Source: a virus
Length of the DNA stretch: 39,333 nt
IMG/VR virus record: IMGVR_UViG_3300021373_000997
Span: 1-39,333 of that record
Strand: one strand, 5' to 3'
The notes below the pieces were generated by a model, which was not told the DNA's origin, made no database searches, and saw only the letters and a program-made list of their open reading frames with translations. A program made the position numbers and the translations under genes. This document shows, piece after piece, positions 1 to 7,045 of the stretch. Within the stretch, counting starts at the first letter, position 1, and every line of letters begins with the position of its first letter.

Positions 1-127
1 TAGTTTCACCGTCAGCGATTGGAGTGAATAAGATGACTAAGCAATTTTCAAACTACTCTGATCTGATTACGTTTACCCGAGCCTCTGGAGGCCATGCGTT
101 GCGCCCTGTTAGCTATGGGGATGAGCT
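1..127. repeat. 127-bp exact direct repeat, left copy
   Basis: Bases 1-127 match 37103-37229 without a mismatch; the two copies part at the next base (t at 128, a at 37230). The copy begins with the last codons and stop (2-31) of the 937-residue fibre gene that is complete at 34320-37133, and continues into the conserved N-terminus of the following fibre gene. An exact length of 127 equals the largest k-mer commonly used by de Bruijn assemblers, so this is probably a graph overlap closing a circular genome, not a biological terminal repeat. That reading is inference; the identity is seen directly. Confidence 0.95.
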
Positions 128-1586
128 TGTAACAAATGGGGATTTCTCAGACGGAACTAATGGCTTTTCAGCTTTAAATACTGACATTTCAATCTCTAAC
201 GTATCTGAAGAGTTGCAAGCTGTTAGTACAGCGACATCTGGCGTATTAGTGGTAGGCGGTGTTTCAGTAACTGTTGGAAAGATATATGTTTTCAGTGCGG
301 AGTCTACTTCAAGCACAATCAACCACAGGGTTCGGCTAGGTACTTCAAGCGCAGGTAGTCAGATACACAACTTCCCTGCTTCATCTACACCTACGGTATT
401 TCGGCACGTCTTTGTAGCGACTACAGACATAGTTTATGTTTATTTGAGAAATGATGTTGCTGGTACTGTCAAGTGGGACAACGTAACTCTCAAAGAAGTC
501 TTATTCGATCAATCAGACGGCACCCTAACGCTCTTCGAGCATCCCACTAACATCCCCCGTGTAGAGTACGATGCAGACGGTAACAGGCTGGGTTTGCTGG
601 TGGAGGAAGCTAGGACTAATCTGGTTACTTATAGTGAGGACTTTACGGACGCTAGCTGGGAAACAGTCGGAACTAAAGTGCCTAATTCTGCTACATCACC
701 AACAGGCGAAAATAACGCATCATTGTTAAGCGTCAATTATTTAGAAATTCGTCCATCTGTAGTTAGCGGAACACAATATACATATTCTATTTTTGTAAAG
801 GGATTAACAGATTTTACTCCGCAGATTATTGCTACAGGAACCTCTTTTCCGAACACACAAGCAAATTTTGATTTAAGTGACGGCACGGTTACGTCTACTA
901 CTGCGGAAGACGCAACAATAAAAGATTGCGGAAATGGTTGGTTTAGGATTTCAATAACGGAAACAGCTACAGCCACAGATAGCACTTCGCGTCTTCGTTT
1001 GTTTTGCGAGCAAGCATATATTTTTGGCGCTCAACTCGAAACAGGTAGTTTCCCCACAAGCTACATCAAGACTACAGGAAGCACAGCAACACGCTCTGCC
1101 GATGTAGCGTCTATCCCCGTGGCTGACTTTGGGTATAACCACAAAGAAGGTACTATTTTCGCGGAATTCTCAGGACAGTTTAATGAGAGCGGGACACTAT
1201 TTCCGCGCCCTTATGAGCTGAGCGGCGGGAATTCTAGCAATGACAGGGTTACAGTTTATTTTGCTGAATCTAACGGGAACTTGGCGGCTGAAGTTAGAAA
1301 TGGCGGAGTTCAATCGGCGGGGCTTGTGTTGCAAGCTGGTGTTTCCAGTGACTTTTCAGCAATTAAAACCGCCTTCGCCTTCAAGGCAGACGACTTTGCC
1401 GCAACGGAAGATGGTGATACACCTGTAACTGATACGGCTGGAACTTTCACGCCTTCGACACCACGAGACGAACTTGCTCTGATGGCAACTGTAACTGGCA
1501 GTCAAACTCTTAATGGACATCTTAAGTCCATCAAATACTACCCACGTCGCCTGACTAACGCACAACTACAGGACATCACATCATGA
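33..1586 (+). CDS. Tail fibre / receptor-binding protein, allele A (carbohydrate-binding and LamG-like modules)
   Basis: A 517-residue protein. I start it at ATG 33, 8 nt after GGAG, because the GTG at 24 lies inside the end of the preceding gene. The N-terminal 30 residues are identical to those of the fibre at 37135. A first beta-rich module (about 30-155) begins ELVTNGDF and ends WDNVTLKEV, the pattern of phage carbohydrate-binding modules. A second (about 190-355) begins RTNLVTYSEDF and ends FGAQLETGSFPTSYI followed by TRSADVAS. The C-terminus (to YYPRRLTNAQLQD) looks like a LamG/concanavalin domain. It probably binds a host surface glycan. It overlaps the next gene by 4 nt (ATGA). Compared with allele B the middle is diverged while the ends are conserved, as expected for a receptor-binding protein under diversifying selection. 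Confidence 0.75.
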   Translation: MTKQFSNYSDLITFTRASGGHALRPVSYGDELVTNGDFSDGTNGFSALNTDISISNVSEELQAVSTATSGVLVVGGVSVTVGKIYVFSAESTSSTINHRVRLGTSSAGSQIHNFPASSTPTVFRHVFVATTDIVYVYLRNDVAGTVKWDNVTLKEVLFDQSDGTLTLFEHPTNIPRVEYDADGNRLGLLVEEARTNLVTYSEDFTDASWETVGTKVPNSATSPTGENNASLLSVNYLEIRPSVVSGTQYTYSIFVKGLTDFTPQIIATGTSFPNTQANFDLSDGTVTSTTAEDATIKDCGNGWFRISITETATATDSTSRLRLFCEQAYIFGAQLETGSFPTSYIKTTGSTATRSADVASIPVADFGYNHKEGTIFAEFSGQFNESGTLFPRPYELSGGNSSNDRVTVYFAESNGNLAAEVRNGGVQSAGLVLQAGVSSDFSAIKTAFAFKADDFAATEDGDTPVTDTAGTFTPSTPRDELALMATVTGSQTLNGHLKSIKYYPRRLTNAQLQDITS

Positions 1587-1984
1587 CAGAAGAAGTAATC
1601 GAAGAAGTAATCGACGCGCCAAAGGTAGACTTCTATTTACGTCTCAGCGCTGACTCAGATATGCCGACTGTACTGGCTGACTTCTACCGACAGGACTACG
1701 TAACTAACGTGGACGAGGAAGGCGTAGAAACGCAGGTAGCAGACGGAGATCCCTACCTAGTAGCTAACAGCCATGACTACGCTATCGACGTTGTGGGCGT
1801 ACTACAGGAGCCTACAGGCAACACGCTGACAGACGATGAGGGGAATGAGTATCCTGAGATGCAAGCCATGACAGGCTGGCACATTAATATTCGCCTGGTA
1901 GGTGAAGCAATGCGTGAGACTGTAGAGGCTCTGGATGCGTCACACGGCGTTACGCCTGAATCACCGCAGCGTGTATGGCTATAG
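1583..1984 (+). CDS. Conserved small protein following the tail fibre, allele A
   Basis: An acidic 133-residue protein, translationally coupled to the fibre gene by an ATGA overlap. It is clearly homologous to the 130-residue protein at 38730-39122: both share DSDMPTVL or ESDMPTVL, the block TNVDEEGVETQVADGD, a HxYAIDVVG segment, a GWHxNIRLVG block and a C-terminal HGVTPxSPxRVWL. Always next to the fibre, it could be a fibre assembly chaperone or a small virion partner, but I recognise no characterised family. The 3' end overlaps the next gene by 10 nt. Confidence 0.8.
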   Translation: MTEEVIEEVIDAPKVDFYLRLSADSDMPTVLADFYRQDYVTNVDEEGVETQVADGDPYLVANSHDYAIDVVGVLQEPTGNTLTDDEGNEYPEMQAMTGWHINIRLVGEAMRETVEALDASHGVTPESPQRVWL

Positions 1985-2178
1985 ATGATCGAGAATATTG
2001 GCATCGCAAAATCGAATTTATAAATCGACAGATCGATGAGCTAGTGACCACAAGAGACTCGATATATCGACTGTTAGCGTCAAATATCACGCATCAAATT
2101 CATGATGGCGATTACGAAGTTATCGAAGAGTCGCAAGAGACTTTACCCGTAAAATGGAAGGGCAGGGACTTCACGTAA
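1975..2178 (+). CDS. Small hypothetical protein with helical N-terminus
   Basis: A 67-residue protein starting at an ATG inside the last codons of the previous gene. The N-terminal half (EYWHRKIEFINRQIDELVTTRDSIYRLL) is predicted helical with heptad-like spacing, so a short coiled coil is likely. No signal peptide or membrane segment is visible. It has no counterpart after fibre allele B, so it travels with the secreted cassette that follows. Function unknown. Confidence 0.6.
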   Translation: MAIDDREYWHRKIEFINRQIDELVTTRDSIYRLLASNITHQIHDGDYEVIEESQETLPVKWKGRDFT

Positions 2179-2188
2179 GGGACGGCAG

Positions 2189-2743
2189 ATGAGCATAAAA
2201 TGGCAGGGATTGTTCTTACTGACATTGCTGCCGTTCGCAGTAAATGCACAAGAACCTATTGTTACTGAGTCCACCACTACTAGCACTGTAACCACCAAAG
2301 GCGACATGACTACAAGAGTAGAGTCGCCTCCTCCTACCGCAATAGCCCCTCAAATTATATCTAACAGCAATTCAGATCTCTGTACCGTGGGTGTCGCTGG
2401 TGCTGTTCAAACGCAGATCTTAGGCATATCCGCTGGATCTACTGTCAGAGACATGAACTGTGAGAAGCTGAAGAACGCTAAGGTGCTCTACGACATGGGC
2501 ATGAAGGTCGCTGCTGTAAGTGTGATGTGCCAAGACGAGCGGGTATTCAAAGCCATGATGAACGCAGGAACGCCATGTCCATATGACGGACTCATTGGTG
2601 ATGCTGCAAAGCTCGCCTGGGAAACTGACACTGCCAATCAACAAGAGCTTGAAGTAAAAACAGGCATGGAGAGTTTGGATGAAAGGGAGATCGCTGGGGC
2701 TTCTGGCTTCTTTGGTGTTCTGCTCGCCCTACTGCTTATCTAA
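2189..2743 (+). CDS. Sec-exported cysteine-containing protein with hydrophobic C-terminus
   Basis: A 184-residue protein. The N-terminus is a textbook signal peptide: a lysine, a hydrophobic LFLLTLLPFAV core and a VNA|Q cleavage site. A Thr/Ser/Pro-rich linker (about 22-60) follows, then a compact domain with four cysteines (in DLCT, MNCEK, VMCQD and TPCPY), which in the periplasm could form two disulfides. The last residues (FFGVLLALLLI) are strongly hydrophobic and could anchor the protein in a membrane. From memory, proteins of this pattern recur without known function in marine phages; I could not check this. It heads the exported cassette and overlaps the next gene by 65 bp. Confidence 0.8.
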   Translation: MSIKWQGLFLLTLLPFAVNAQEPIVTESTTTSTVTTKGDMTTRVESPPPTAIAPQIISNSNSDLCTVGVAGAVQTQILGISAGSTVRDMNCEKLKNAKVLYDMGMKVAAVSVMCQDERVFKAMMNAGTPCPYDGLIGDAAKLAWETDTANQQELEVKTGMESLDEREIAGASGFFGVLLALLLI

Positions 2744-3548
2744 CCCCGTTACCTATGGGGCTACAGGCAATGCGGCGCAGGACGGTCTTAACTGGGTTAT
2801 GTCGCAGGTACTTCCTAATGCTGCGGGCCTTTCTGTGAATGGTGTCATCTATCAGTACACGGCTGTCAAAGAGACAGAGGACGACATGATTGTCTATGTT
2901 CAAAACGAGAATGCTGAGGGTGATGGTTACATCTTCCGTGAAGTCGATGATTGGTCTGGTTTGCCTAGTGAGACCATTAACAAACTCGTTTCAGTCAATA
3001 ACATACCGATCAGTGCATGGGGTGACGGCTCTATCGAGGTTGAGGGCAAGGGTTTTGTGGAAGATCCCAATGTCGTTTATACCTATAAGATTGATTCTTG
3101 TTACGACGCTCAGGCTGATCCCTCATGTCCAGGCTACGTCCCTCCCATCGAGTTGCCAGAAACAGAAGTGATTGATATTTACGATGCACTTGAGGATCAA
3201 GCCGTACTAGATGCGACAGAAGAGACAGATCCTGAGCTTTATGACAGAGACAAGAAACGCCAAAGGGAGGTAAAGGAAAGCCCTGACGAGCGATTAGAGG
3301 CGGCTTTGGCGGCGACTGAGAACGCATTGACAATGGCGGCGGCTGCAACGCAGGACGCTATGCTGATGAGCATGAGTCGGTTAGAGACTTTAAATCCTTA
3401 CTATCGTGCTGATATTCGAGGCGGGGTTTATCCAGAAACTCTGCAATTGCCTGTAAGTGATATACCTGACAACAAGGCTGGTTTACGTAATGGGCTGGCA
3501 CAACAGATTCTTCATGAGAAAATGGTGAACAGCCAATATGGAAAGTAA
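2679..3548 (+). CDS. Sec-exported protein with C-terminal helical region
   Basis: A 289-residue protein with a signal peptide (MKGR, then LGLLASLVF, likely cut near CLS|NP). ATG 2679 has GGAG 7 nt upstream. The region to about 150 looks beta-rich and contains a Cys pair (SCYDAQADPSC). Residues 155-235 are acidic then Ala-rich and helical (LEAALAATENALTMAAAATQDA), likely a coiled coil. The C-terminus is short and basic. The signal peptide is encoded in the same bases as the hydrophobic C-terminus of the previous gene in another frame. Function unknown; the setting suggests an envelope or surface role during infection, or a secreted virion-associated factor. Confidence 0.8.
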   Translation: MKGRSLGLLASLVFCSPYCLSNPVTYGATGNAAQDGLNWVMSQVLPNAAGLSVNGVIYQYTAVKETEDDMIVYVQNENAEGDGYIFREVDDWSGLPSETINKLVSVNNIPISAWGDGSIEVEGKGFVEDPNVVYTYKIDSCYDAQADPSCPGYVPPIELPETEVIDIYDALEDQAVLDATEETDPELYDRDKKRQREVKESPDERLEAALAATENALTMAAAATQDAMLMSMSRLETLNPYYRADIRGGVYPETLQLPVSDIPDNKAGLRNGLAQQILHEKMVNSQYGK

Positions 3549-3558
3549 GGGGACAACA

Positions 3559-4056
3559 ATGAAAGCTAAAATCATAGCAAGTGCTACGGTCATCATTTGT
3601 GCGCCAGCTATTGCAGAAGAGACCATCATTATGGGTAACGTAGAATCTAAGTGCGTCATCAACACTGATACCACTGGCGTCTATGGCAACCCGATTGCTG
3701 GAAAGCTCAGTACATCCACAGCGGATGGTGGCGTCGAGCCTGTCATTCGTTATGACGTGGCATTAGGGGGGTCTTATACAGCGCGTATCGTTGCGCCTAA
3801 TAGCTTTTCCTCATCGCCTACACTTACTGATACCGTTTTCTGGGAAGGATCATCCTCAGTCAAAGAAGTGTCAGACAGTCTTATGGCGGATTATGACGCT
3901 AACGCTGTGACTTACGAATACACCACAGAGTATGACTTACACACTGCTGGTACGACATGGTTCAGCGTCAGCAGTCTTGCTGAGTATGGATTTGGTAAGG
4001 CATATCCTGCAGGTGAATATCGTGCTGTCGTGATCGCGGAGTGCATCGCTAACTAA
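3559..4056 (+). CDS. Sec-exported pilin-like / spore-coat-U-like protein
   Basis: A 165-residue protein from ATG 3559 (AAGGGGAC upstream). The signal peptide ends AIA|EE. The mature part looks all-beta, with one Cys near the start (SKCVIN) and one five residues from the end (AECIAN), the layout of fimbrial adhesin and spore-coat-U (SCPU) domains, in which a disulfide ties the first strand to the last. The C-terminal strand pattern YPAGEYRAVVIAEC fits that family. The next gene resembles a PapD-type chaperone, which strengthens the reading. The SCPU assignment is inference from pattern; export is well supported. Confidence 0.65.
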   Translation: MKAKIIASATVIICAPAIAEETIIMGNVESKCVINTDTTGVYGNPIAGKLSTSTADGGVEPVIRYDVALGGSYTARIVAPNSFSSSPTLTDTVFWEGSSSVKEVSDSLMADYDANAVTYEYTTEYDLHTAGTTWFSVSSLAEYGFGKAYPAGEYRAVVIAECIAN

Positions 4057-4442
4057 TGAGGCGAGTGGTTGTAGTAATAGCTTGTCTTTGGAGTAGCGTA
4101 AGCACCGCGCATGAGATGCTGCCATCGCATCCGCAGTTGCGCCCATCTTACGTGTCAGGTGTTTTGCAGACTCAGATGCACTTATTCAATAAGCGGCAGG
4201 ACGTTGAGTACTATGAGATAGCTGTGTTTGATGAGGACTTCAGACCTGTACCCTTTGTTACGGGTTATCGGGTCATTCGATTGCAGTATTTAGAACAGCT
4301 CAAGTTCGATGTTTATGTGTTAGCAGATGACGCTGATCGTGCGGAGTACATATGCTCGAGGTCAAAACTGAGGGGAAATGGTTCTAATGGTGCAATGGTT
4401 GCCTCTAGGATTTGCTCACGGTTTGGAGACATAGCACGGTGA
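4056..4442 (+). CDS. Sec-exported PapD-like (pilus-chaperone-like) single-domain protein
   Basis: A 128-residue protein coupled to the previous gene by TAATG. The signal peptide MRRVVVVIACLWSSVSTA is followed by H. The mature domain resembles the N-terminal immunoglobulin domain of fimbrial chaperones: a strand with an Asn (MHLFNKR), then YYEIAVFDEDFRPVPF, then a basic VIRLQYLEQLKFDVYVL strand. It lacks the second PapD domain, so it would be a minimal chaperone or a PapD-fold structural protein. Two late cysteines (YICSRS, SRICSR) could pair. It lies directly after a pilin-like gene, as in chaperone-usher operons, but no usher gene is present. Confidence 0.6.
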   Translation: MRRVVVVIACLWSSVSTAHEMLPSHPQLRPSYVSGVLQTQMHLFNKRQDVEYYEIAVFDEDFRPVPFVTGYRVIRLQYLEQLKFDVYVLADDADRAEYICSRSKLRGNGSNGAMVASRICSRFGDIAR

Positions 4443-4858
4443 GATGCTTGGCTATCATGCTATTGTTTTTTTGTGCTTCTGCTATCGCACAGAACAGCTC
4501 GTTGAACCTACAGCTCCCTAGCGGCCCTACAAGTTATCAATCTGACAAGATCAGAAAGGGCGACATGGATTGTCAAAATGCTGTGGGTGGCGGTATGAAC
4601 TTAGAGTTTGGCGTCACTGGGATCATTAATAACGCCACGGGGCCATTTGATAATTATGACCCTATGTATCCTGAGCGCAAGGATGTGGGTGTATACGCTC
4701 GGATAGTGATCCCTCTGGATGGGCCAGAAGAGCGGATTAACTGCAACACCTTGTACCAACTGCTGTTAGAGAAAGAGAGATTAGAGGTGCAACGGCTAAG
4801 AGCAGAGCTACGCAATTTGCAGAGCCTACAGCAAGGTGAGGGCGGGTTTGAGAATTAA
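4439..4858 (+). CDS. Sec-exported small protein with C-terminal coiled coil
   Basis: A 139-residue protein starting at GTG 4439, which overlaps the previous stop as GTGA. The signal peptide is MRCLAIMLLFFCASAIA|Q. The mature part has a glycine-rich central stretch (NAVGGGMNLEFGVTGIINN), a DVGVYARIVIPLDGP strand and a Cys in RINCNTLY, and ends in a heptad-rich helix (LLLEKERLEVQRLRAELRNLQSLQQ). It is the fifth exported protein in a row. From memory, similar proteins occur in marine phages; function unknown. Confidence 0.75.
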   Translation: MRCLAIMLLFFCASAIAQNSSLNLQLPSGPTSYQSDKIRKGDMDCQNAVGGGMNLEFGVTGIINNATGPFDNYDPMYPERKDVGVYARIVIPLDGPEERINCNTLYQLLLEKERLEVQRLRAELRNLQSLQQGEGGFEN

Positions 4859-5370
4859 TGGAAGACCTGGAGAACATTGATGATCACGTAAAGGCTGCAG
4901 CAAAGCATGTGAAAGGCATGTCGTGGGGTGCTCGTATAGCGGCGGTCATGGGTCTGAGTAGCATAATCGGCACGTTATACGCTGGCTTTCTCATGTATCA
5001 GAAGGTGGAAGAAATCGCCAGCTTAGATTTAGGCGCTTATCAACAGCAGATGGAAGTCATGGATGCGAAGGTTACGGAGGCCGTTGATTATTCACGCGAC
5101 ATCAAGAATGGCTTGCGCGATGATATACTTAGGATCGAACAGCAGGCGGATCGGACGGAAGATTTAGTCCGCAGTAGCACTCGGGAGATACGTGATGCTA
5201 TGGATGTCATGCAGAAAGATACGCGAGAGATGATAGATGCCGCTGACGAGCGGTTTGAAACGCGCCGTGAGCAACTACGCACGTCACAGGATCAGGATAT
5301 TAAGGAACTGGAAGAGCGCTTGGAGGCGTTAGTCCAGAGAGCGTTAGACAACCCATTAGCGGATAAGTGA
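4858..5370 (+). CDS. Single-pass membrane protein with long coiled coil
   Basis: A 170-residue protein coupled by TAATG. A single membrane helix lies at about 28-48 (AAVMGLSSIIGTLYAGFLMY). The rest is highly charged and heptad-rich (residues 60-160, many Glu/Arg/Asp), a long coiled coil. The N-terminus is acidic without a cleavable signal. The topology, a short N-tail and long helical domain, resembles spanin-like or membrane-organising phage proteins, but no lipobox or second component is visible. Its position just before holin and lysozyme makes a lysis accessory role possible. Confidence 0.7.
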   Translation: MEDLENIDDHVKAAAKHVKGMSWGARIAAVMGLSSIIGTLYAGFLMYQKVEEIASLDLGAYQQQMEVMDAKVTEAVDYSRDIKNGLRDDILRIEQQADRTEDLVRSSTREIRDAMDVMQKDTREMIDAADERFETRREQLRTSQDQDIKELEERLEALVQRALDNPLADK

Positions 5371-5555
5371 TGAACACAGCAGAAGAAGCATTGAAACGAA
5401 TTGAGATCCATGAGGCTGAGTGCAAACTAATGCGCGAGATGATTGAAAAGCGCTTGGATCAAGGTGGCCTACGATTTAATAAGCTAGAGCGCATGATCAT
5501 GGCTATGTATCCATTCATTATCGCCTGCTTAGGCGCAGTGGAGTATTTCGCATGA
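5370..5555 (+). CDS. Small coiled-coil/membrane protein (homologue at 39126)
   Basis: A 61-residue protein starting at ATG 5370, overlapping the previous stop as TGATG. The N-terminal two thirds are helical and charged (EEALKRIEIHEAECKLMREMI); the C-terminal 15 residues (MYPFIIACLGAVEYF) form a short membrane segment. It aligns along its length with 39126-39323 (shared EAL..IE.HE.EC, LDQ...RF..LE, AV..FA). In allele B this gene follows the fibre partner directly, which shows where the secreted cassette is inserted or lost. Probably part of the lysis module. Confidence 0.75.
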   Translation: MNTAEEALKRIEIHEAECKLMREMIEKRLDQGGLRFNKLERMIMAMYPFIIACLGAVEYFA

Positions 5556-6028
5556 AGTTTGAAAACATCAAAGGATTGATCGGAGATCTTGCGCCTACTC
5601 TTGGCGCGGCTCTTGGTGGGCCTGTAGGTGGTGCTGCGGCTACTATGCTGGCTGATGTGTTGGGTTGTGATCCCACGCCTCAGAAGATAGAGAAAGCGTT
5701 GCAACAGGCTACCCCTGAGCAATTAGCCGAGATCAAAAAAGCTGAGCTTGACTTCGAAGTCAGAATGAAAGAGCTTGAAGTTGATGTCTTCGCGTTAGAA
5801 ACGAAGGATATACAACATGCAAGGGATTCTTTCTCAGAAGATTGGACGGCAAGGGCGATTGCCATTATGTCTATCTTGCTCTTTGGTGGCTATGTTTTGC
5901 TCGTTACTCTCCAGCCTGCTGATGACAACGACCTCAATGTCGTTAACCTGGTGCTGGGTTATCTCGGGGGCATCGTGTCTTCTGTGGTGAGTTTTTACTT
6001 TGGTGCTAGTAAGTCGGGGGGCAAATGA
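5552..6028 (+). CDS. Holin, GTA-type 3TM family
   Basis: A 158-residue protein overlapping the previous gene by ATGA. The N-terminus is Gly/Ala-rich (LAPTLGAALGGPVGGAAATML), then a charged helical middle (about 45-95), then two clear membrane helices (about 102-122, AIAIMSILLFGGYVLLVTL; and 130-152, VVNLVLGYLGGIVSSVVSFYFG) and a short SKSGGK tail. This is the architecture of the 3TM holins of gene transfer agents and many marine phages. It would open the inner membrane so that the lysozyme encoded next, which has no signal peptide, can reach the wall. Confidence 0.8.
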   Translation: MKFENIKGLIGDLAPTLGAALGGPVGGAAATMLADVLGCDPTPQKIEKALQQATPEQLAEIKKAELDFEVRMKELEVDVFALETKDIQHARDSFSEDWTARAIAIMSILLFGGYVLLVTLQPADDNDLNVVNLVLGYLGGIVSSVVSFYFGASKSGGK

Positions 6029-6444
6029 GCGAATTAATTGAACAGTTGAGAAGGCACGAGGGCGTAGAAACGCACGTCTATAAATGCACAGCGGGCTTTG
6101 AGACCATCGGTGTCGGTCGTAATATCTCTGCGTCTGGCTTGGGTCTTAGCGCCGACGAAATTGACTACCTGCTACAAAACGATATCAATCGGTGTGTACG
6201 TGAGCTTGCGTATGCGCTGGATTGGTTCTCTAGCCTAGATGGTGTGAGACAAGACGCTATGGTTAATCTCTGCTTTAACCTTGGTCTAAGCCGTCTCATG
6301 CAGTTTAAGCTAGCCTTAGATGCACTGGAGCGTGGTGAGTACCATAGAGCCGCTGCAGAGTTCCTAGACAGCCGATGGGCCAAGCAAGTTGGCAACCGAG
6401 CCATCGAAGTCGCGCACATGATCCGCATGGGCGAATATCCCTAA
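6025..6444 (+). CDS. Endolysin, T4-type lysozyme (GH24 muramidase)
   Basis: A 139-residue muramidase coupled to the holin by an ATGA overlap. It cleaves the glycan backbone of peptidoglycan at lysis. Catalytic signature: Glu12 (RRHEG), eight residues, Cys21 (YKCTAG), five residues, Thr27 (ETIGVGR). This is the known E-8aa-D/C-5aa-T form, with Cys in the place of T4 lysozyme Asp20. No signal-anchor-release N-terminus or signal peptide is seen, so export depends on the holin. Length is slightly under the 164 residues of T4 lysozyme. It is the last gene before the intergenic control region. Confidence 0.92.
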   Translation: MSELIEQLRRHEGVETHVYKCTAGFETIGVGRNISASGLGLSADEIDYLLQNDINRCVRELAYALDWFSSLDGVRQDAMVNLCFNLGLSRLMQFKLALDALERGEYHRAAAEFLDSRWAKQVGNRAIEVAHMIRMGEYP

Positions 6445-6458
6445 GTTCCACGTGGAAC
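6445..6458. promoter_or_regulatory. parS-like perfect 14-bp palindrome
   Basis: GTTCCACGTGGAAC, a perfect inverted repeat starting at the base after the lysozyme stop codon. With its flanks (a at 6444, a at 6459) it matches 15 of 16 positions of the bacterial ParB site form TGTTCCACGTGGAACA. It could recruit host ParB or a phage regulator with the same core. The palindrome is seen directly; the function is inference. Confidence 0.5.
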
Positions 6459-6475
6459 ACATCTAAACAAATCTG

Positions 6476-6504
6476 TTGACAACATAAATGTGTTGTAGTT
6501 TACT
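6476..6504 (+). promoter_or_regulatory. Sigma70-type promoter for the early/replication operon
   Basis: A perfect -35 TTGACA (6476-6481), a 17-bp spacer and a -10 TTTACT (6499-6504), giving a start near 6511. A strong AAGGAGGAG Shine-Dalgarno and ATG 6531 follow. This would drive the uninterrupted run of genes from 6531 to about 14244. The -35 is consensus and the -10 matches 4 of 6. Confidence 0.7.
6479..6496. promoter_or_regulatory. Operator-like inverted repeat overlapping the early promoter
   Basis: ACAACA-N6-TGTTGT, perfect arms of 6 bp, covering the 3' half of the -35 box and most of the spacer. A dimeric helix-turn-helix repressor bound here would block RNA polymerase. The Cro-like protein encoded at 8686-8889 is a candidate ligand; this link is inference. 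Confidence 0.5.
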
Positions 6505-6530
6505 CGTCCTGTCACAAGGAGGAGTTGACT

Positions 6531-6848
6531 ATGAACGACAGAAGAAGAGCCAGGCTTAAAAAGATCATGAAGCAATTTGAAGAGCTTTATGAGTTGTTTG
6601 ATGAGCTATGGGATGAGGAAGATGCTGCCGTGGATGCGTACCCAGAGAATCTACAAAACACGGCTCGGTTCGACGATATGCAAGCTGACCTTGCAATGAT
6701 CAGTGAAGCAGGAAGAAATCTCCAATTGTGCGAAGAGGCGCTACACACGGCAAAAAACAGGCTCGACAATGCTCTCGATGACATGGACTTGTGTATGAAC
6801 AAGGGAATGTTTTACACGCGCAACAAAAATGAAGAGGGCGATTCATGA
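6531..6848 (+). CDS. Hypothetical acidic helical protein, first early gene
   Basis: A 105-residue protein from ATG 6531, 6 nt after AAGGAGGAG. The in-frame TTG at 6525 is too close to the Shine-Dalgarno to be preferred. The N-terminus is basic (DRRRARLKKIMKQ), the rest very acidic (LWDEEDAAVDAYPE) and helical, consistent with a small cytoplasmic coiled-coil protein. As the first product of a strong early promoter it may be a host-takeover factor; I recognise no family. Confidence 0.7.
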   Translation: MNDRRRARLKKIMKQFEELYELFDELWDEEDAAVDAYPENLQNTARFDDMQADLAMISEAGRNLQLCEEALHTAKNRLDNALDDMDLCMNKGMFYTRNKNEEGDS

Positions 6849-7045
6849 GCTTTGAGCATCACGTTGTAATGCAAATGATCGAGTCTATAGACGCGATAGA
6901 GAGCCTGCTGGATAACTGGCAGTTGTTGTACGACGAGGAGACGGAAGATGAGCGCATTCAGTGGAGATTGAGTGTGATGTCTAGTGCCGAGGCTTTTTGC
7001 TGGCACGCGCGTCAAGAGCTTAAGACGCTGCACGATGCCCTTTAA
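6845..7045 (+). CDS. Small acidic hypothetical early protein
   Basis: A 66-residue protein joined to the previous gene by an ATGA overlap. It is all-helical in appearance and acidic (LLYDEETEDERIQW), with a His/Trp-containing C-terminal helix (FCWHARQELKTLHDAL). No motif recognised. Placement in the tightly packed early operon supports it as a real gene. Confidence 0.65.
   Translation: MSFEHHVVMQMIESIDAIESLLDNWQLLYDEETEDERIQWRLSVMSSAEAFCWHARQELKTLHDAL

Noticed and set aside
3031-3348. Open frame of 105 codons on the minus strand
   Set aside because: It mirrors the + strand exported-protein gene at 2679, has no Shine-Dalgarno and no recognisable sequence.
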